A stretch of 6,163 nt of DNA from Azonexus sp. (GTDB lineage Bacteria; Pseudomonadota; Gammaproteobacteria; Burkholderiales; Rhodocyclaceae): positions 1 through 6,163 of the forward strand of contig JAITWU010000173.1 in the NCBI GenBank assembly GCA_031285115.1, in the 5' to 3' direction. The notes under the pieces are model-generated. The model made no database searches, was not told the DNA's origin, and saw only the letters and a list, made by a program, of their open reading frames with translations. Both the position numbers and the translations under genes were made by a program. Positions 1 to 6,161 of the stretch are shown piece by piece. Position 1 is the first letter of the stretch, and the number at the start of each line of letters is the position of its first letter.

Positions 1-1310
1 TGGCGAGATGGAAGAACTGGACGGAGATAGTGGAGAAGCCTTTGCTGGATTTGAAGAAGACTGGCAGGTTATAGAGTCAGTACTGCCTGCGGGGTGGGAA
101 GAAGCGGCGAAGCGGACGGGGGCGCTGATTCGGACGCGGGGATTTGAGAGCGCAGCGGCGTTGCTGCGGGTATTGCTGATCCACCTTGTCGAAGGATGCT
201 CTCTACGGGAAACCGTCGTTCGAGCCAGGCAGGGCGGCTTGGCCGATGTCTCCGATGTTGCCCTGCTCGGACGCTTGCGCGGCAGTGGCGAATGGTTCCG
301 CTGGATGGGAGAACAAATGAGCCGACGGCTCTCGCAAAGAAGTGTGGAAATTCTACCCGGCAAGCGGGTTCGCCTGGCGGACGCCACGGTCGTCTGCGAG
401 CCGGGAGCCACAGGCTCAACCTGGCGTTTGCACTACGTCATTGATCTCTCGACGCTGACCTGCGAACAAGTCGACGTCACCCTGCCGGAACAAGGAGAGA
501 CACTCACCCGCTTTGCGATACAGCCAGGAGAGGTGCTGATGGGTGACCGGGGACTTGCACACCAACGCGGCATCCGCCATGTCGTTGATTGCGGAGGTGA
601 TGTCGTGGTTCGCATGAATCTGACCAACGTACCGCTCACAGACGCCGAGGGCAGGAAATTCGAGTTATTGCCGCGCTTGCGCCAGTTGGCGGTTGGTCAG
701 GCAGCCGCATGGTCAGCCGTGATGCGTGATGAAGAACTGACGGTTCGCATCTGCGCCTTGAAGAAAAGTGTCGAGCAAACCCGCATTGCCCAGGAGAAAT
801 TACGCAAGGCGGCGACCAAAAAGCAGCGAACCCTTCAGCCCGAGACATTGGAGGTGGCAGGTTATGTGATCGTTCTGACGACCTTGCCTGACGTATCGGC
901 GGATCGGGTTCTTGAGTTATACCGTTATCGCTGGCAGATTGAACTGGCCTTCAAGCGGTTGAAATCGCTCTTGCATCTGGGGCATTTGAAAAAGACCGAT
1001 CCGGTTGGCGCCAAAGCGTGGCTGCAAGGCAAGTTATTTGTTGCCACCCTGCTTGAAACCTTGATCGCCGTTGGCGAGCGTTTTTCCCCTTGGGGCTACC
1101 GCTTGCCCGAGCGTCAAAGTCCGCCGGTGCTGGTGGCGTGAGGTGTCCATGATGCGCTTTTTTACTGGCTCGCGCCATCAACCCATGGGTCAGTCTGCTC
1201 AAGGGGCTGCGCTCGTGGAATCAGATCGCCAAAACCTTGCGCGAACCTCCACGAAAACGACGACCGTATCAGATGGATGGGCTGGAAAGGGTTGTAGGTT
1301 AGCGCTTATG
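1..1310 (+). mobile_element. IS4-family insertion sequence, right-hand part (left end outside window)
   Basis: The extent is inferred from the IS4-type transposase, which starts almost at the window edge and, after frameshift correction, ends at 1302. The left terminal inverted repeat would lie outside the window, so no repeat pair or target duplication can be checked. The right end probably falls just after the transposase stop, before the palindromic repeat at 1318; the exact boundary is a guess. The element lies next to the 3' end of ppk and may have separated that gene from its former downstream neighbour. Confidence 0.6.
8..1302 (+). pseudogene. IS4-family DDE transposase, C-terminus frameshifted twice
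   Basis: This is a cut-and-paste DDE transposase. The first frame (8-1141) reads 377 residues. The likely catalytic residues are D125 (LADAT), D180 (LMGDRG) and E312. E312 lies in YRYRWQIELAFKRLK, which fits the IS4-family signature Y-(2)-R-(3)-E-(6)-K exactly (Y305, R308, E312, K319). The frame stops early at TGA 1139-1141. The missing C-terminus continues in two other frames. WREVSMMRF follows if one extra G is removed near 1132-1133. LLARAINPWVSLLKGL follows if one T is removed from the six-T run at 1158-1163. The tail REPPRKRR and the stop TAG 1300-1302 come next. With both corrections the gene is 431 codons, a normal family length. The catalytic core is intact but the basic C-terminal tail is lost, so the product is probably inactive or impaired. 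Sequencing error at homopolymers is the alternative. The start at 8 is the first ATG in the window; the frame is open to the window edge, so the true start could lie upstream. Confidence 0.85.
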
Positions 1311-1317
1311 CCCCCAG

Positions 1318-1343
1318 CCCCTCTCCCGCTTGCGGGAGAGGGG
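1318..1343. repeat. Perfect 12-bp palindrome (REP-like intergenic repeat)
   Basis: The left arm CCCCTCTCCCGC (1318-1329) and right arm GCGGGAGAGGGG (1332-1343) are perfectly complementary around a TT, giving a tight C(TT)G loop. Flanking CAGCCCC (1315-1321) and GGGGCTG (1354-1360) can pair in an alternative outer stem. This C/T-rich then G/A-rich palindrome resembles dispersed extragenic repeats found in many proteobacteria. It lies 58 bases beyond the ppk stop on that gene's strand and has no T-run, so it could protect or attenuate the ppk transcript rather than act as a classical terminator. The rest of 1303-1400 holds no gene that I can see, only a T-rich stretch just after the ppk stop. 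Confidence 0.75.
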
Positions 1344-1400
1344 AGAGGAGGATGGGGCTGTGCCAACAGGCATGTGTGGGCATGTAAAACAAAAAACCGC

Positions 1401-3479
1401 TCAACCGCCCAGCATCAACATCAATTCCCCCTGGGCGTTGTGTGGTTTGCTGCGCGAGTTGCGGCGGCGCGGGTAGGCGCCTTGGGCGTTCATGTCCCAG
1501 CCTTGCTGGTTGTCGGCGAGGTAGAGTTTCAGCCCCTCGTTGATGATGCGCCGTTTGAGCTTGGGGTCGAGGATGGGAAAGGCGAGTTCGATGCGCTTGA
1601 AGAAATTGCGCTCCATCCAGTCGGCGGAGGAGAGGTAGACGCGCTCTTCGCCGCCCGCGAGGAAATAGAGTATCCGGTGATGTTCGAGAAAGCGGCCAAT
1701 GATCGAGCGCACCCGGATATTTTCCGAAAGGCCGGGAATGCCGGGGCGGAGCGCGCAGACGCCACGGACGATGAGGTCGATCTTGACGCCGGCTTTCGAG
1801 GCTTCGTAGAGGGCGTTGATGACTTCCGGCTCCAGCAGCGAGTTCATCTTGGCGACGATGCGCCCTTTGCCGCCAGCGCGGGCGGTTTCGGCTTCGCTGG
1901 CAATGGCTTTGACGACATTGGCTTGCAGGGTGAAGGGGGCCTGCCACAGGCATTTGAGGGCGCGCGCCTTGCCGAGGCCGGTCAGTTGTTTGAAGACTTC
2001 GCTGACATCCTGGGTGATTTCTTCGTTGGCCGTCATCAGGCCGAAATCGGTGTACAGGCGGGCGGTGCGCGGGTGGTAGTTGCCGGTGCCAAGGTGGGCG
2101 TAGCTTTTGAGGATGCCTTCTTCGCGGCGGATGATGAGGAGCGCCTTGGCGTGGGTTTTGTAGCCGACCACGCCGTAGACGACGTGAGCGCCGACTTCTT
2201 CGAGCCGCGCCGCCCAGCCGATGTTGGCTTCTTCGTCAAAGCGCGCCATCAGTTCGAGGACGACGGTGACTTCCTTGCCGTTTTGCGCGGCGCGGATCAG
2301 GGATTGCATCAGCACCGAATCGGTGCCGGTGCGGTAGACCGTCATTTTGATGGCGACCACGTGCGGGTCGACGGCGGCCTGTTCGAGCAGTTCGATGACC
2401 GGGGCGAAGGATTGGTAGGGGTGATGGAGCAGGAGGTCGCTGCGGCGGATGCAGTCGAAGATGTTGGCGCCCTTGCCAATCGCTTTGGGCAGACCGGGGA
2501 CGAAGGGGGCGAATTTGAGGTCCGGGCGATCGACGCCATCCGGTACTTGCATCAGGCGCACCAGATTGACCGGGCCATTGACGCGGTAAAGATCGGCTTC
2601 CCGGAGGGCGAACTGGGCGAGGAGAAATTCCGTCATCGCCGGTGAGCAGTTGTCGGCGACTTCGAGGCGCACGGCGTCGCCAAAATGGCGGTGCGACAGT
2701 TCGCCCTGCAACTTGGTGCGCAGATTGGTCGCTTCTTCCTCATCGACAAACAGGTCGGAATTGCGCGTGACGCGAAACTGGTAGCAGCCGAGCACATTCA
2801 TGCCGGTAAACAGTTCGCTGACGAATTCGTGCAGGATCGAGGAGAGAAAAACGCAAGCGTATTCGACGCCCGCCAGTTCCTCCGGCAGCCGGATGACCCG
2901 TGGCAGGACGCGCGGCGCCTGGACGATGGCGGCATTGGAGCTGCGGCCAAAGGCATCTTTGCCTTCGAGTTCGACGGCGAAATTGAGACTCTTGTTGAGC
3001 ACCCTGGGGAAGGGGTGCGACGGATCGAGGCCGATGGGGGTCAGCACCGGGGCCATTTCACGGCTGAAATAATCGCGTATCCATTCGCGCTGCGCTTCGT
3101 TCCACGCCGAACGGCGGAGAAAACAGATGTGATGCGCTTCGAGCGCGGGCAGGATGACATCGTTGAGATGCTGGTATTGCTCGGCGACGATGGCGTGGGC
3201 CTCCGCCGAAACCAGGCGGAAGGCTTCCAGCGGGGTTTTGCCGTCATGGGTGGTGATCGGCGTTTTGGCCCGCACCTGCTCCTTGAGACCGGCCATGCGA
3301 ATCTCGAAAAACTCATCGAGATTGCTCGAAACAATGCACAAAAAACGCAGCCGCTCCAGGAGCGGGACGCGCTCATCCTGAGCCTGGGCGAGCACGCGGC
3401 GGTTGAAGGCGAGCAGACCGAGTTCGCGGTTGAGGTAATTTTCGGTCGGGAAGCGGGGCAGGTGAGAAGGGCGGTTCAT
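1401..3479 (-). CDS. ppk: Polyphosphate kinase 1
   Basis: Ppk1 reversibly transfers the ATP gamma-phosphate onto inorganic polyphosphate and is usually membrane-associated. The product is 692 residues, normal for the family. The order is an N-terminal ATP-contacting domain (SSNLDEFFEIRM, N53), a head domain (roughly 110-320) and two C-terminal phospholipase-D-like domains. H443 in KTHAK matches the autophosphorylated E. coli H435, and H600 in RFLEHHR matches H592. R383 (VYRTG), R413 (MARFDEE), Y476 and R572 match E. coli R375, R405, Y468 and R564, all at a constant offset of 8. No key residue is missing. I chose the ATG at 3479 because the protein then begins MNRPSHLPRFPTENYLNREL, just before the conserved region. 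The frame stays open upstream into antisense of acuI, but that part has no family similarity. The Shine-Dalgarno is weak (CGGAA about 7 bases upstream). It is divergent from acuI and probably PhoB-regulated. No ppx follows; the next DNA is the IS4 element. Confidence 0.97.
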   Translation of the reverse strand: MNRPSHLPRFPTENYLNRELGLLAFNRRVLAQAQDERVPLLERLRFLCIVSSNLDEFFEIRMAGLKEQVRAKTPITTHDGKTPLEAFRLVSAEAHAIVAEQYQHLNDVILPALEAHHICFLRRSAWNEAQREWIRDYFSREMAPVLTPIGLDPSHPFPRVLNKSLNFAVELEGKDAFGRSSNAAIVQAPRVLPRVIRLPEELAGVEYACVFLSSILHEFVSELFTGMNVLGCYQFRVTRNSDLFVDEEEATNLRTKLQGELSHRHFGDAVRLEVADNCSPAMTEFLLAQFALREADLYRVNGPVNLVRLMQVPDGVDRPDLKFAPFVPGLPKAIGKGANIFDCIRRSDLLLHHPYQSFAPVIELLEQAAVDPHVVAIKMTVYRTGTDSVLMQSLIRAAQNGKEVTVVLELMARFDEEANIGWAARLEEVGAHVVYGVVGYKTHAKALLIIRREEGILKSYAHLGTGNYHPRTARLYTDFGLMTANEEITQDVSEVFKQLTGLGKARALKCLWQAPFTLQANVVKAIASEAETARAGGKGRIVAKMNSLLEPEVINALYEASKAGVKIDLIVRGVCALRPGIPGLSENIRVRSIIGRFLEHHRILYFLAGGEERVYLSSADWMERNFFKRIELAFPILDPKLKRRIINEGLKLYLADNQQGWDMNAQGAYPRRRNSRSKPHNAQGELMLMLGG

Positions 3480-3526
3480 GGCGCATTCCGTGGTGATATT
3501 CAGCAAGTATATGCCTGAAGCCCCCT

Positions 3527-3532
3527 GTTTTA
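3527..3532 (-). promoter_or_regulatory. Putative -10 element of the PhoB-type ppk promoter
   Basis: On the - strand this reads TAAAAC (4 of 6 matches to TATAAT). It begins exactly 10 bases after the CTGTCAC half-site of the Pho box, the usual distance in PhoB-activated promoters, where the Pho box replaces a -35. The ppk ATG lies about 47 bases downstream, leaving room for a leader of about 40 nt. The element is weak on its own; the spacing is what supports it. Confidence 0.45.
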
Positions 3533-3542
3533 GCGCCTCCGC

Positions 3543-3560
3543 GTGACAGTCGCGTGACAT
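3543..3560 (-). promoter_or_regulatory. Putative Pho box (PhoB operator) upstream of ppk
   Basis: On the - strand the site reads ATGTCAC-GCGA-CTGTCAC, two 7-bp direct half-sites separated by 4 bp (11-bp period, one helical turn). The classical Pho box is two CTGTCAT-like half-sites with the same geometry; these match at 5 and 6 of 7 positions. The 4-bp spacer is G+C-rich rather than A+T-rich, as might be expected in a high-G+C genome. It precedes ppk, a known Pho-regulon member in several proteobacteria. The site also covers the -35 of the divergent acuI promoter. PhoB itself is not encoded in the window. Confidence 0.65.
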
Positions 3561-3581
3561 CGACCGATGCTGGCTTATAGT
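3554..3581 (+). promoter_or_regulatory. Putative sigma70-type promoter of acuI
   Basis: The -35 is GTGACA (3554-3559, 5 of 6 to TTGACA) and the -10 is TATAGT (3576-3581, 5 of 6 to TATAAT), separated by 16 bp. Transcription would begin near 3588, giving a leader of about 27 nt that contains GGAG and the acuI ATG at 3615. The -35 is the complement of one Pho-box half-site, so PhoB bound for ppk would sit on this promoter. Confidence 0.6.
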
Positions 3582-3614
3582 GGCGAAACTTCTGACCAAC
3601 CGATGGAGAAAAGC

Positions 3615-4598
3615 ATGTTCGCAGGCATTTTGATCAACAAGGATGAATCCGGCTATCGCGCCAGTCTGGCGAGCATCGACCCGGCACAGTTGCCGGAAGG
3701 CGACGTGACCGTGGCCATTGAATGGTCGACGCTCAACTACAAGGATGGTCTGGCGATTACCGGCCAGGCGCCGGTGGTGCGCCGCTTCCCGATGATTCCC
3801 GGCATCGACTTCGCTGGCGTGGTCACGGAAAGCCGCCATCCGGGCTGGCAGGCGGGCGATAAAGTCATACTCAACGGCTGGGGCGTCGGCGAAACCCATT
3901 GGGGGGGTCTCGCGCAGCAAGCCCGCGTCAGCGGCGACTGGCTGGTGCCGCTACCCGCCGCCTTTACCACCCGTCAGGCGATGGCGATTGGCACGGCGGG
4001 CTATACCGCCATGCTCTGCGTGCTTGCGCTGGAGCGCCACGGCCTCACGCCGGGCGGCGGCGAAATTCTCGTCACCGGCGCCAATGGCGGCGTCGGCAGC
4101 GTCGCCATCGCCGTCCTCGCCAAACTCGGCTACACCGTCGTCGCTTCCACCGGCAGGCCGGAAGAAGCCGCTTACCTGAAAACCCTCGGCGCTGCCGCCA
4201 TCATCGAACGGGCCGAACTCGCAGCCCCCGGCAAACCGCTCGGCAAGGAACGCTGGGCGGGCGTCGTCGATACCGTCGGCAGCCACACGCTGGCGAACGC
4301 CTGCGCCGGAACCTGCTACCAGGGCGCGGTCGCCGCCTGCGGTCTGGCGCAAGGCATGGATTTCCCGGCCAGCGTCGCCCCCTTTATTCTGCGCGGCGTC
4401 ACGCTCTACGGCATCGACAGCGTAATGGCCCCGCGACCGGCGCGGGACGCGGCATGGCAGCGTCTGGCCCGCGACCTCGATCCGGCCAGACTGGCGGCGA
4501 TGACCCATGAAATCGCTCTGGGCGAAGCCATCGCGGTAGCAGGGCAAGTGCTGCAAGGCAAGGTGCGGGGGCGGGTGGTGGTGGATGTGAATCGCTGA
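3615..4598 (+). CDS. acuI: Acryloyl-CoA reductase (NADPH), YhdH/AcuI-type MDR oxidoreductase
   Basis: A zinc-independent medium-chain dehydrogenase/reductase of the YhdH/YhfP branch. Characterised members reduce toxic acryloyl-CoA to propionyl-CoA with NADPH in the cytosol, in 3-hydroxypropionate and DMSP/acrylate metabolism. The 327-residue length is close to the roughly 324 residues of E. coli YhdH. Visible blocks are [13 protein letters not shown] (38-50), PGIDFAGVV (62-70), [14 protein letters not shown] (88-101), GTAGYTAML (126-134), the nucleotide-binding loop [13 protein letters not shown] (153-165) and DSVMAPRP (268-275). The cysteine-rich structural zinc lobe of alcohol dehydrogenases is absent. 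ATG 3615 is preferred because GGAG (3605-3608) lies 6 bases before it and the protein begins MFAGILI as in relatives. The in-frame extension back to 3567 would start inside the promoter. It stands alone on its strand and diverges from ppk. The exact substrate in this organism is inferred from the family. Confidence 0.93.
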   Translation: MFAGILINKDESGYRASLASIDPAQLPEGDVTVAIEWSTLNYKDGLAITGQAPVVRRFPMIPGIDFAGVVTESRHPGWQAGDKVILNGWGVGETHWGGLAQQARVSGDWLVPLPAAFTTRQAMAIGTAGYTAMLCVLALERHGLTPGGGEILVTGANGGVGSVAIAVLAKLGYTVVASTGRPEEAAYLKTLGAAAIIERAELAAPGKPLGKERWAGVVDTVGSHTLANACAGTCYQGAVAACGLAQGMDFPASVAPFILRGVTLYGIDSVMAPRPARDAAWQRLARDLDPARLAAMTHEIALGEAIAVAGQVLQGKVRGRVVVDVNR

Positions 4599-4763
4599 CG
4601 CCGTTGGTTTTTCTCGACCGCCGGTCTGATCCTGAATGGATGGCTGTTACTATTGGCCCGGCCATTAAGGATTAAACATCTACAGCTATGGCAGGCCAGC
4701 GTTGTAATGTCTGTGGTTTTTCAATACTAAATGGCCGGTTCTATAATATTCTCGAAAGTAAAG
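4599..4763. other. Convergent intergenic region, low G+C, no supported gene
   Basis: This lies between the ends of acuI (+) and the HicA-like gene (-). It contains two small palindromes, GACCGCCGGTC (4617-4627) and TGGCCCGGCCA (4654-4664). Neither is followed by a T-run, so I do not call a terminator. A perfect TATAAT occurs on the + strand at 4742-4747, with a poor -35 candidate TTTTCA at 4718-4723. Base composition drops sharply here compared with acuI, so this is the likely junction of the accessory cassette. No flanking repeat or tRNA marks the junction. Confidence 0.5.
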
Positions 4764-4955
4764 TTACATTTTCCGTATGTCCCGACGAAAATTCATGATC
4801 GCTCGCCAGTCGCTAGGCGAGCCTGGCACAGTGACTTGAGCATTACCCATAGGTTGAAATAACTTGCCATGTTTTTTCCCTCGCTCGTACCGCCAGCCTT
4901 CACGGATAAGCCGTCTGATCGTTGCATCAATATCTTTTCTTGAAGAGTATTTCAT
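4764..4955 (-). CDS. HicA-like small protein (possible mRNA interferase toxin), no HicB partner
   Basis: A basic 63-residue protein. It resembles HicA toxins, small dsRBD-fold mRNA interferases with one catalytic histidine. An N-terminal helix (RKDIDATIRRLIREGW, 6-21) leads into a beta segment with GKKHGKL, where H29 sits at the HicA catalytic position. VTVPGSPSD (41-49) corresponds to the conserved HicA VPxHP-type turn, and a C-terminal helix RAIMNFRRDIRKM follows. HicA toxins are normally paired with an adjacent hicB antitoxin. Neither neighbour resembles HicB: a 28-residue peptide gene lies upstream and acuI ends downstream. It may therefore be a solitary or repurposed HicA-fold protein. 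ATG 4955 is chosen because the HicA-like similarity begins there. An in-frame GTG at 4988 would add 11 residues but lies in the loop of a stem-loop. Neither start has a clear Shine-Dalgarno, so translation may be weak or coupled. Existence of the gene is likely; toxin activity is inferred. Confidence 0.75.
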   Translation of the reverse strand: MKYSSRKDIDATIRRLIREGWRYERGKKHGKLFQPMGNAQVTVPGSPSDWRAIMNFRRDIRKM

Positions 4956-4974
4956 AGAACAGAACCAAGATAAT

Positions 4975-5007
4975 GCGGGGTTGCGCACCTATGGCGCGTA
5001 ACCCCGC
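4975..5007 (-). promoter_or_regulatory. Strong stem-loop in the leader between the peptide gene and the HicA-like gene
   Basis: GCGGGGTT (4975-4982) pairs with AACCCCGC (5000-5007), and inner GCGC arms extend the stem past a small bulge. On the - strand the hairpin is followed by ATTATCTTGG, not a T-run, so it is not a standard terminator. It starts 9 bases beyond the stop of the 28-residue peptide gene and ends 19 bases before the HicA-like ATG. It contains the alternative GTG 4988 in its loop. It could limit translation of the downstream gene or stabilise the upstream mRNA end. Confidence 0.55.
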
Positions 5008-5016
5008 TTGTCACCG

Positions 5017-5103
5017 TTACTTGCCTTTCGGTGGATTATTACCACGACCGCGACCAGAAGGGTTACCGGTTTCGCTTGGTCCATTTTCCAGATGTGCAGA
5101 CAT
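5017..5103 (-). CDS. 28-residue Gly/Pro/Asn-rich basic small protein
   Basis: ATG 5103 is preceded at 7 bases by AGGAG (5111-5115), the best Shine-Dalgarno in the cassette, and the frame closes with TAA 5017-5019. The protein has a mildly acidic N-terminal half (MSAHLENGPSETG) and a basic, disordered-looking C-terminal half (NPSGRGRGNNPPKGK). It has no hydrophobic core, cysteines, signal peptide or membrane segment, so it is not a folded domain. The stretch GNPSGRGRGNN superficially recalls the GNPxGRPxGxxN motif of DUF5681-type proteins and N-terminal tails of longer proteins; I do not recognise the family. It lies 59 bases after the large gene and 61 bases before the HicA-like gene. Options are a nucleic-acid-binding or partner peptide, a modified peptide, a leader peptide, or the leftover N-terminus of a protein whose body was lost. 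No coding continuation is seen after its stop. Confidence 0.7.
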   Translation of the reverse strand: MSAHLENGPSETGNPSGRGRGNNPPKGK

Positions 5104-5110
5104 CAGTTTT

Positions 5111-5115
5111 CTCCT
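5111..5115 (-). promoter_or_regulatory. Ribosome binding site of the 28-residue gene
   Basis: On the - strand AGGAG lies within TTTAGGAGAAAACTG, 7 bases before ATG 5103. It is the main reason for treating so short a frame as a gene. Confidence 0.75.
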
Positions 5116-5135
5116 AAACAATCCTCGGTCTTGGT

Positions 5136-5164
5136 AAAAAGCGCGGCCCGAGGCATACCGCGCT
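5136..5164 (-). terminator. Intrinsic terminator after the large unknown gene
   Basis: On the - strand AGCGCGG (5164-5158) pairs with CCGCGCT (5146-5140) around an 11-base loop, directly followed by TTTT. The stem begins within the TAG stop codon of the large gene, as often seen for compact terminators. It would separate transcription of the large gene from the peptide and HicA-like genes, or allow only read-through. No convincing promoter is visible between this hairpin and ATG 5103. Confidence 0.6.
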
Positions 5165-6161
5165 AAACAGGTTCAAAGTCAGGCACGGGTTGGTCATCAG
5201 TGGGGGGAATACAAGCTTTGTCCAGCTCTTTCAACCGTTTTTCCAACCGCTCTTTCAATGCCTGCATTTCCTTGACACGCACAGGAACACGATCAAACAC
5301 GCCGGGTGCAACCTCTTCTTTCAGGCAAATTTCATATCGAAGTATCCAGCATTCGGCTACGGAAAAACGTAGAGGGCTCCGGTTCTCGCTTTCGATCACG
5401 ACAGAGCTATCGTTATTGAAAACCATCCAAGGCCAGTCAGGGTGTTTTGCCAAGTGGGGAATCAGCGCAACTTCTAATTGAGATGCTAGCGAATCGAGAA
5501 ATAAGCTACGACTCTCATACCGTTCCGCGCGGCCTTCCTTTATCCACTCCGGTATCTTGTCACCCCGGCCATTTACTACCATCAGTCGATTTTTTTTCGG
5601 AGATGTCATGTAATGCGTTCTCTCGGTGACAACCAAGCGCAGTCGATATACATCTCCAGGCGATGTTTTATTGGAAAAGTCGGTGACGAAATCGGCTGTG
5701 CGGTAGGCATAGTCGGCAATCTGGTCAAGTAGAAAGAACTCGTCACGCCAACCAGCCTCAATCCACTCTAGACCAGTAGCACTTGGCTTACAGCGCGTAA
5801 AGTCGATTCGCATTCCGCCATCCTGGATCTGGGGGCGGGTGATTTTGATACGAAACCAAGGTTTGTCGCGCCACATACATACCGTACTGCCCAGCTCCCA
5901 CGAATTGAGGTATTCCTGTATCTCCTCGTCAATACGCTTGCCCACAGCAGAGGTCACTTCGGTGATGCGCCGATTTTTTGAAGAACTGACTGAAAGAAAC
6001 CAAAAGCCGTATAGGTATGCTGGCGAAAGAAGTTCTGACTCTGACAATCCGGTCAGTTGGATCAATCTCTGAACTTCGTCTGGATTTCGCACAAGCTGCA
6101 TGTTCTCAATGTTTCCAGCAACATCTTCTGTAAGGAACTTCAGCGCCTCATCCTTGCTGTA
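5163..6161 (-). CDS. Large protein of unknown function, 5' end outside the window
   Basis: The frame is open from the window edge to TAG 5163-5165, giving 332 visible residues. The first in-frame ATG (6101) has only a weak Shine-Dalgarno and is preceded by 20 open codons (KDEALKFLTEDVAGNIEN is part of them), so the true start is probably outside. I do not recognise a family. The protein is soluble-looking, charged and rich in Trp and Tyr. No membrane segment, nucleotide-binding loop, zinc cluster or nuclease motif is evident. Counted from the ATG at 6101, residues about 277-296 form a Lys/Glu-rich helix with heptad-like leucines (LKERLEKRLKELDKA), suggesting a short coiled coil and oligomerisation. 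An acidic Pro-rich tail (PPTDDQPVPDFEPV) ends it. G+C is clearly lower than in ppk and acuI, which fits horizontal acquisition. A likely terminator overlaps its stop codon, and the 28-residue and HicA-like genes follow on the same strand. Confidence 0.85.
   Translation of the reverse strand, partial: YSKDEALKFLTEDVAGNIENMQLVRNPDEVQRLIQLTGLSESELLSPAYLYGFWFLSVSSSKNRRITEVTSAVGKRIDEEIQEYLNSWELGSTVCMWRDKPWFRIKITRPQIQDGGMRIDFTRCKPSATGLEWIEAGWRDEFFLLDQIADYAYRTADFVTDFSNKTSPGDVYRLRLVVTERTHYMTSPKKNRLMVVNGRGDKIPEWIKEGRAERYESRSLFLDSLASQLEVALIPHLAKHPDWPWMVFNNDSSVVIESENRSPLRFSVAECWILRYEICLKEEVAPGVFDRVPVRVKEMQALKERLEKRLKELDKACIPPTDDQPVPDFEPV

Noticed and set aside
1139..1302. Programmed frameshift of the transposase
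   Set aside because: IS4-family transposases are normally made from a single frame. Two separate +1 shifts would be needed, and only one lies at a homopolymer long enough for slippage.
1071..2645. 524-codon open frame on the + strand
   Set aside because: It begins in a shifted frame of the transposase and runs antisense to ppk. Long antisense frames are expected opposite high-G+C genes, the residues are low-complexity Ala/Gly/Asp/Phe-rich, and Ppk1 on the other strand is unambiguous.
2685..3518. 277-codon open frame on the + strand
   Set aside because: It is antisense to the N-terminal half of ppk in the same mirrored frame, with no domain or usable start.
3540..3560. CGCGTGACA repeat as a CRISPR or iteron unit
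   Set aside because: Only two copies with an 11-bp period; the Pho-box reading explains the sequence, spacing and position better.
3567..3614. Upstream start for acuI
   Set aside because: It would start within the predicted -35/-10 region and has no Shine-Dalgarno; ATG 3615 has GGAG at 6 bases.
3480..3920. N-terminal extension of ppk up to 3920
   Set aside because: The frame is open but lies antisense to acuI and through the promoter region. Ppk1 similarity starts just after ATG 3479 and the length from there is normal.
3899..4556. 203- and 201-codon frames overlapping acuI on both strands
   Set aside because: Arg/Ala-rich shadows of the high-G+C acuI gene with no recognisable motifs.
4688..4798. 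36-codon + strand frame with CNVCG and a later CP, zinc-ribbon-like
   Set aside because: The nearest Shine-Dalgarno (AAGGA) is about 16 bases from the ATG, it overlaps the 3' end of the HicA-like gene, and the cysteine pattern is too short to be convincing. It could be revisited if conserved elsewhere.
5190..6072. Several + strand frames of 60-93 codons opposite the large unknown gene
   Set aside because: Short, unrelated to any family, and antisense to a much longer continuous frame.
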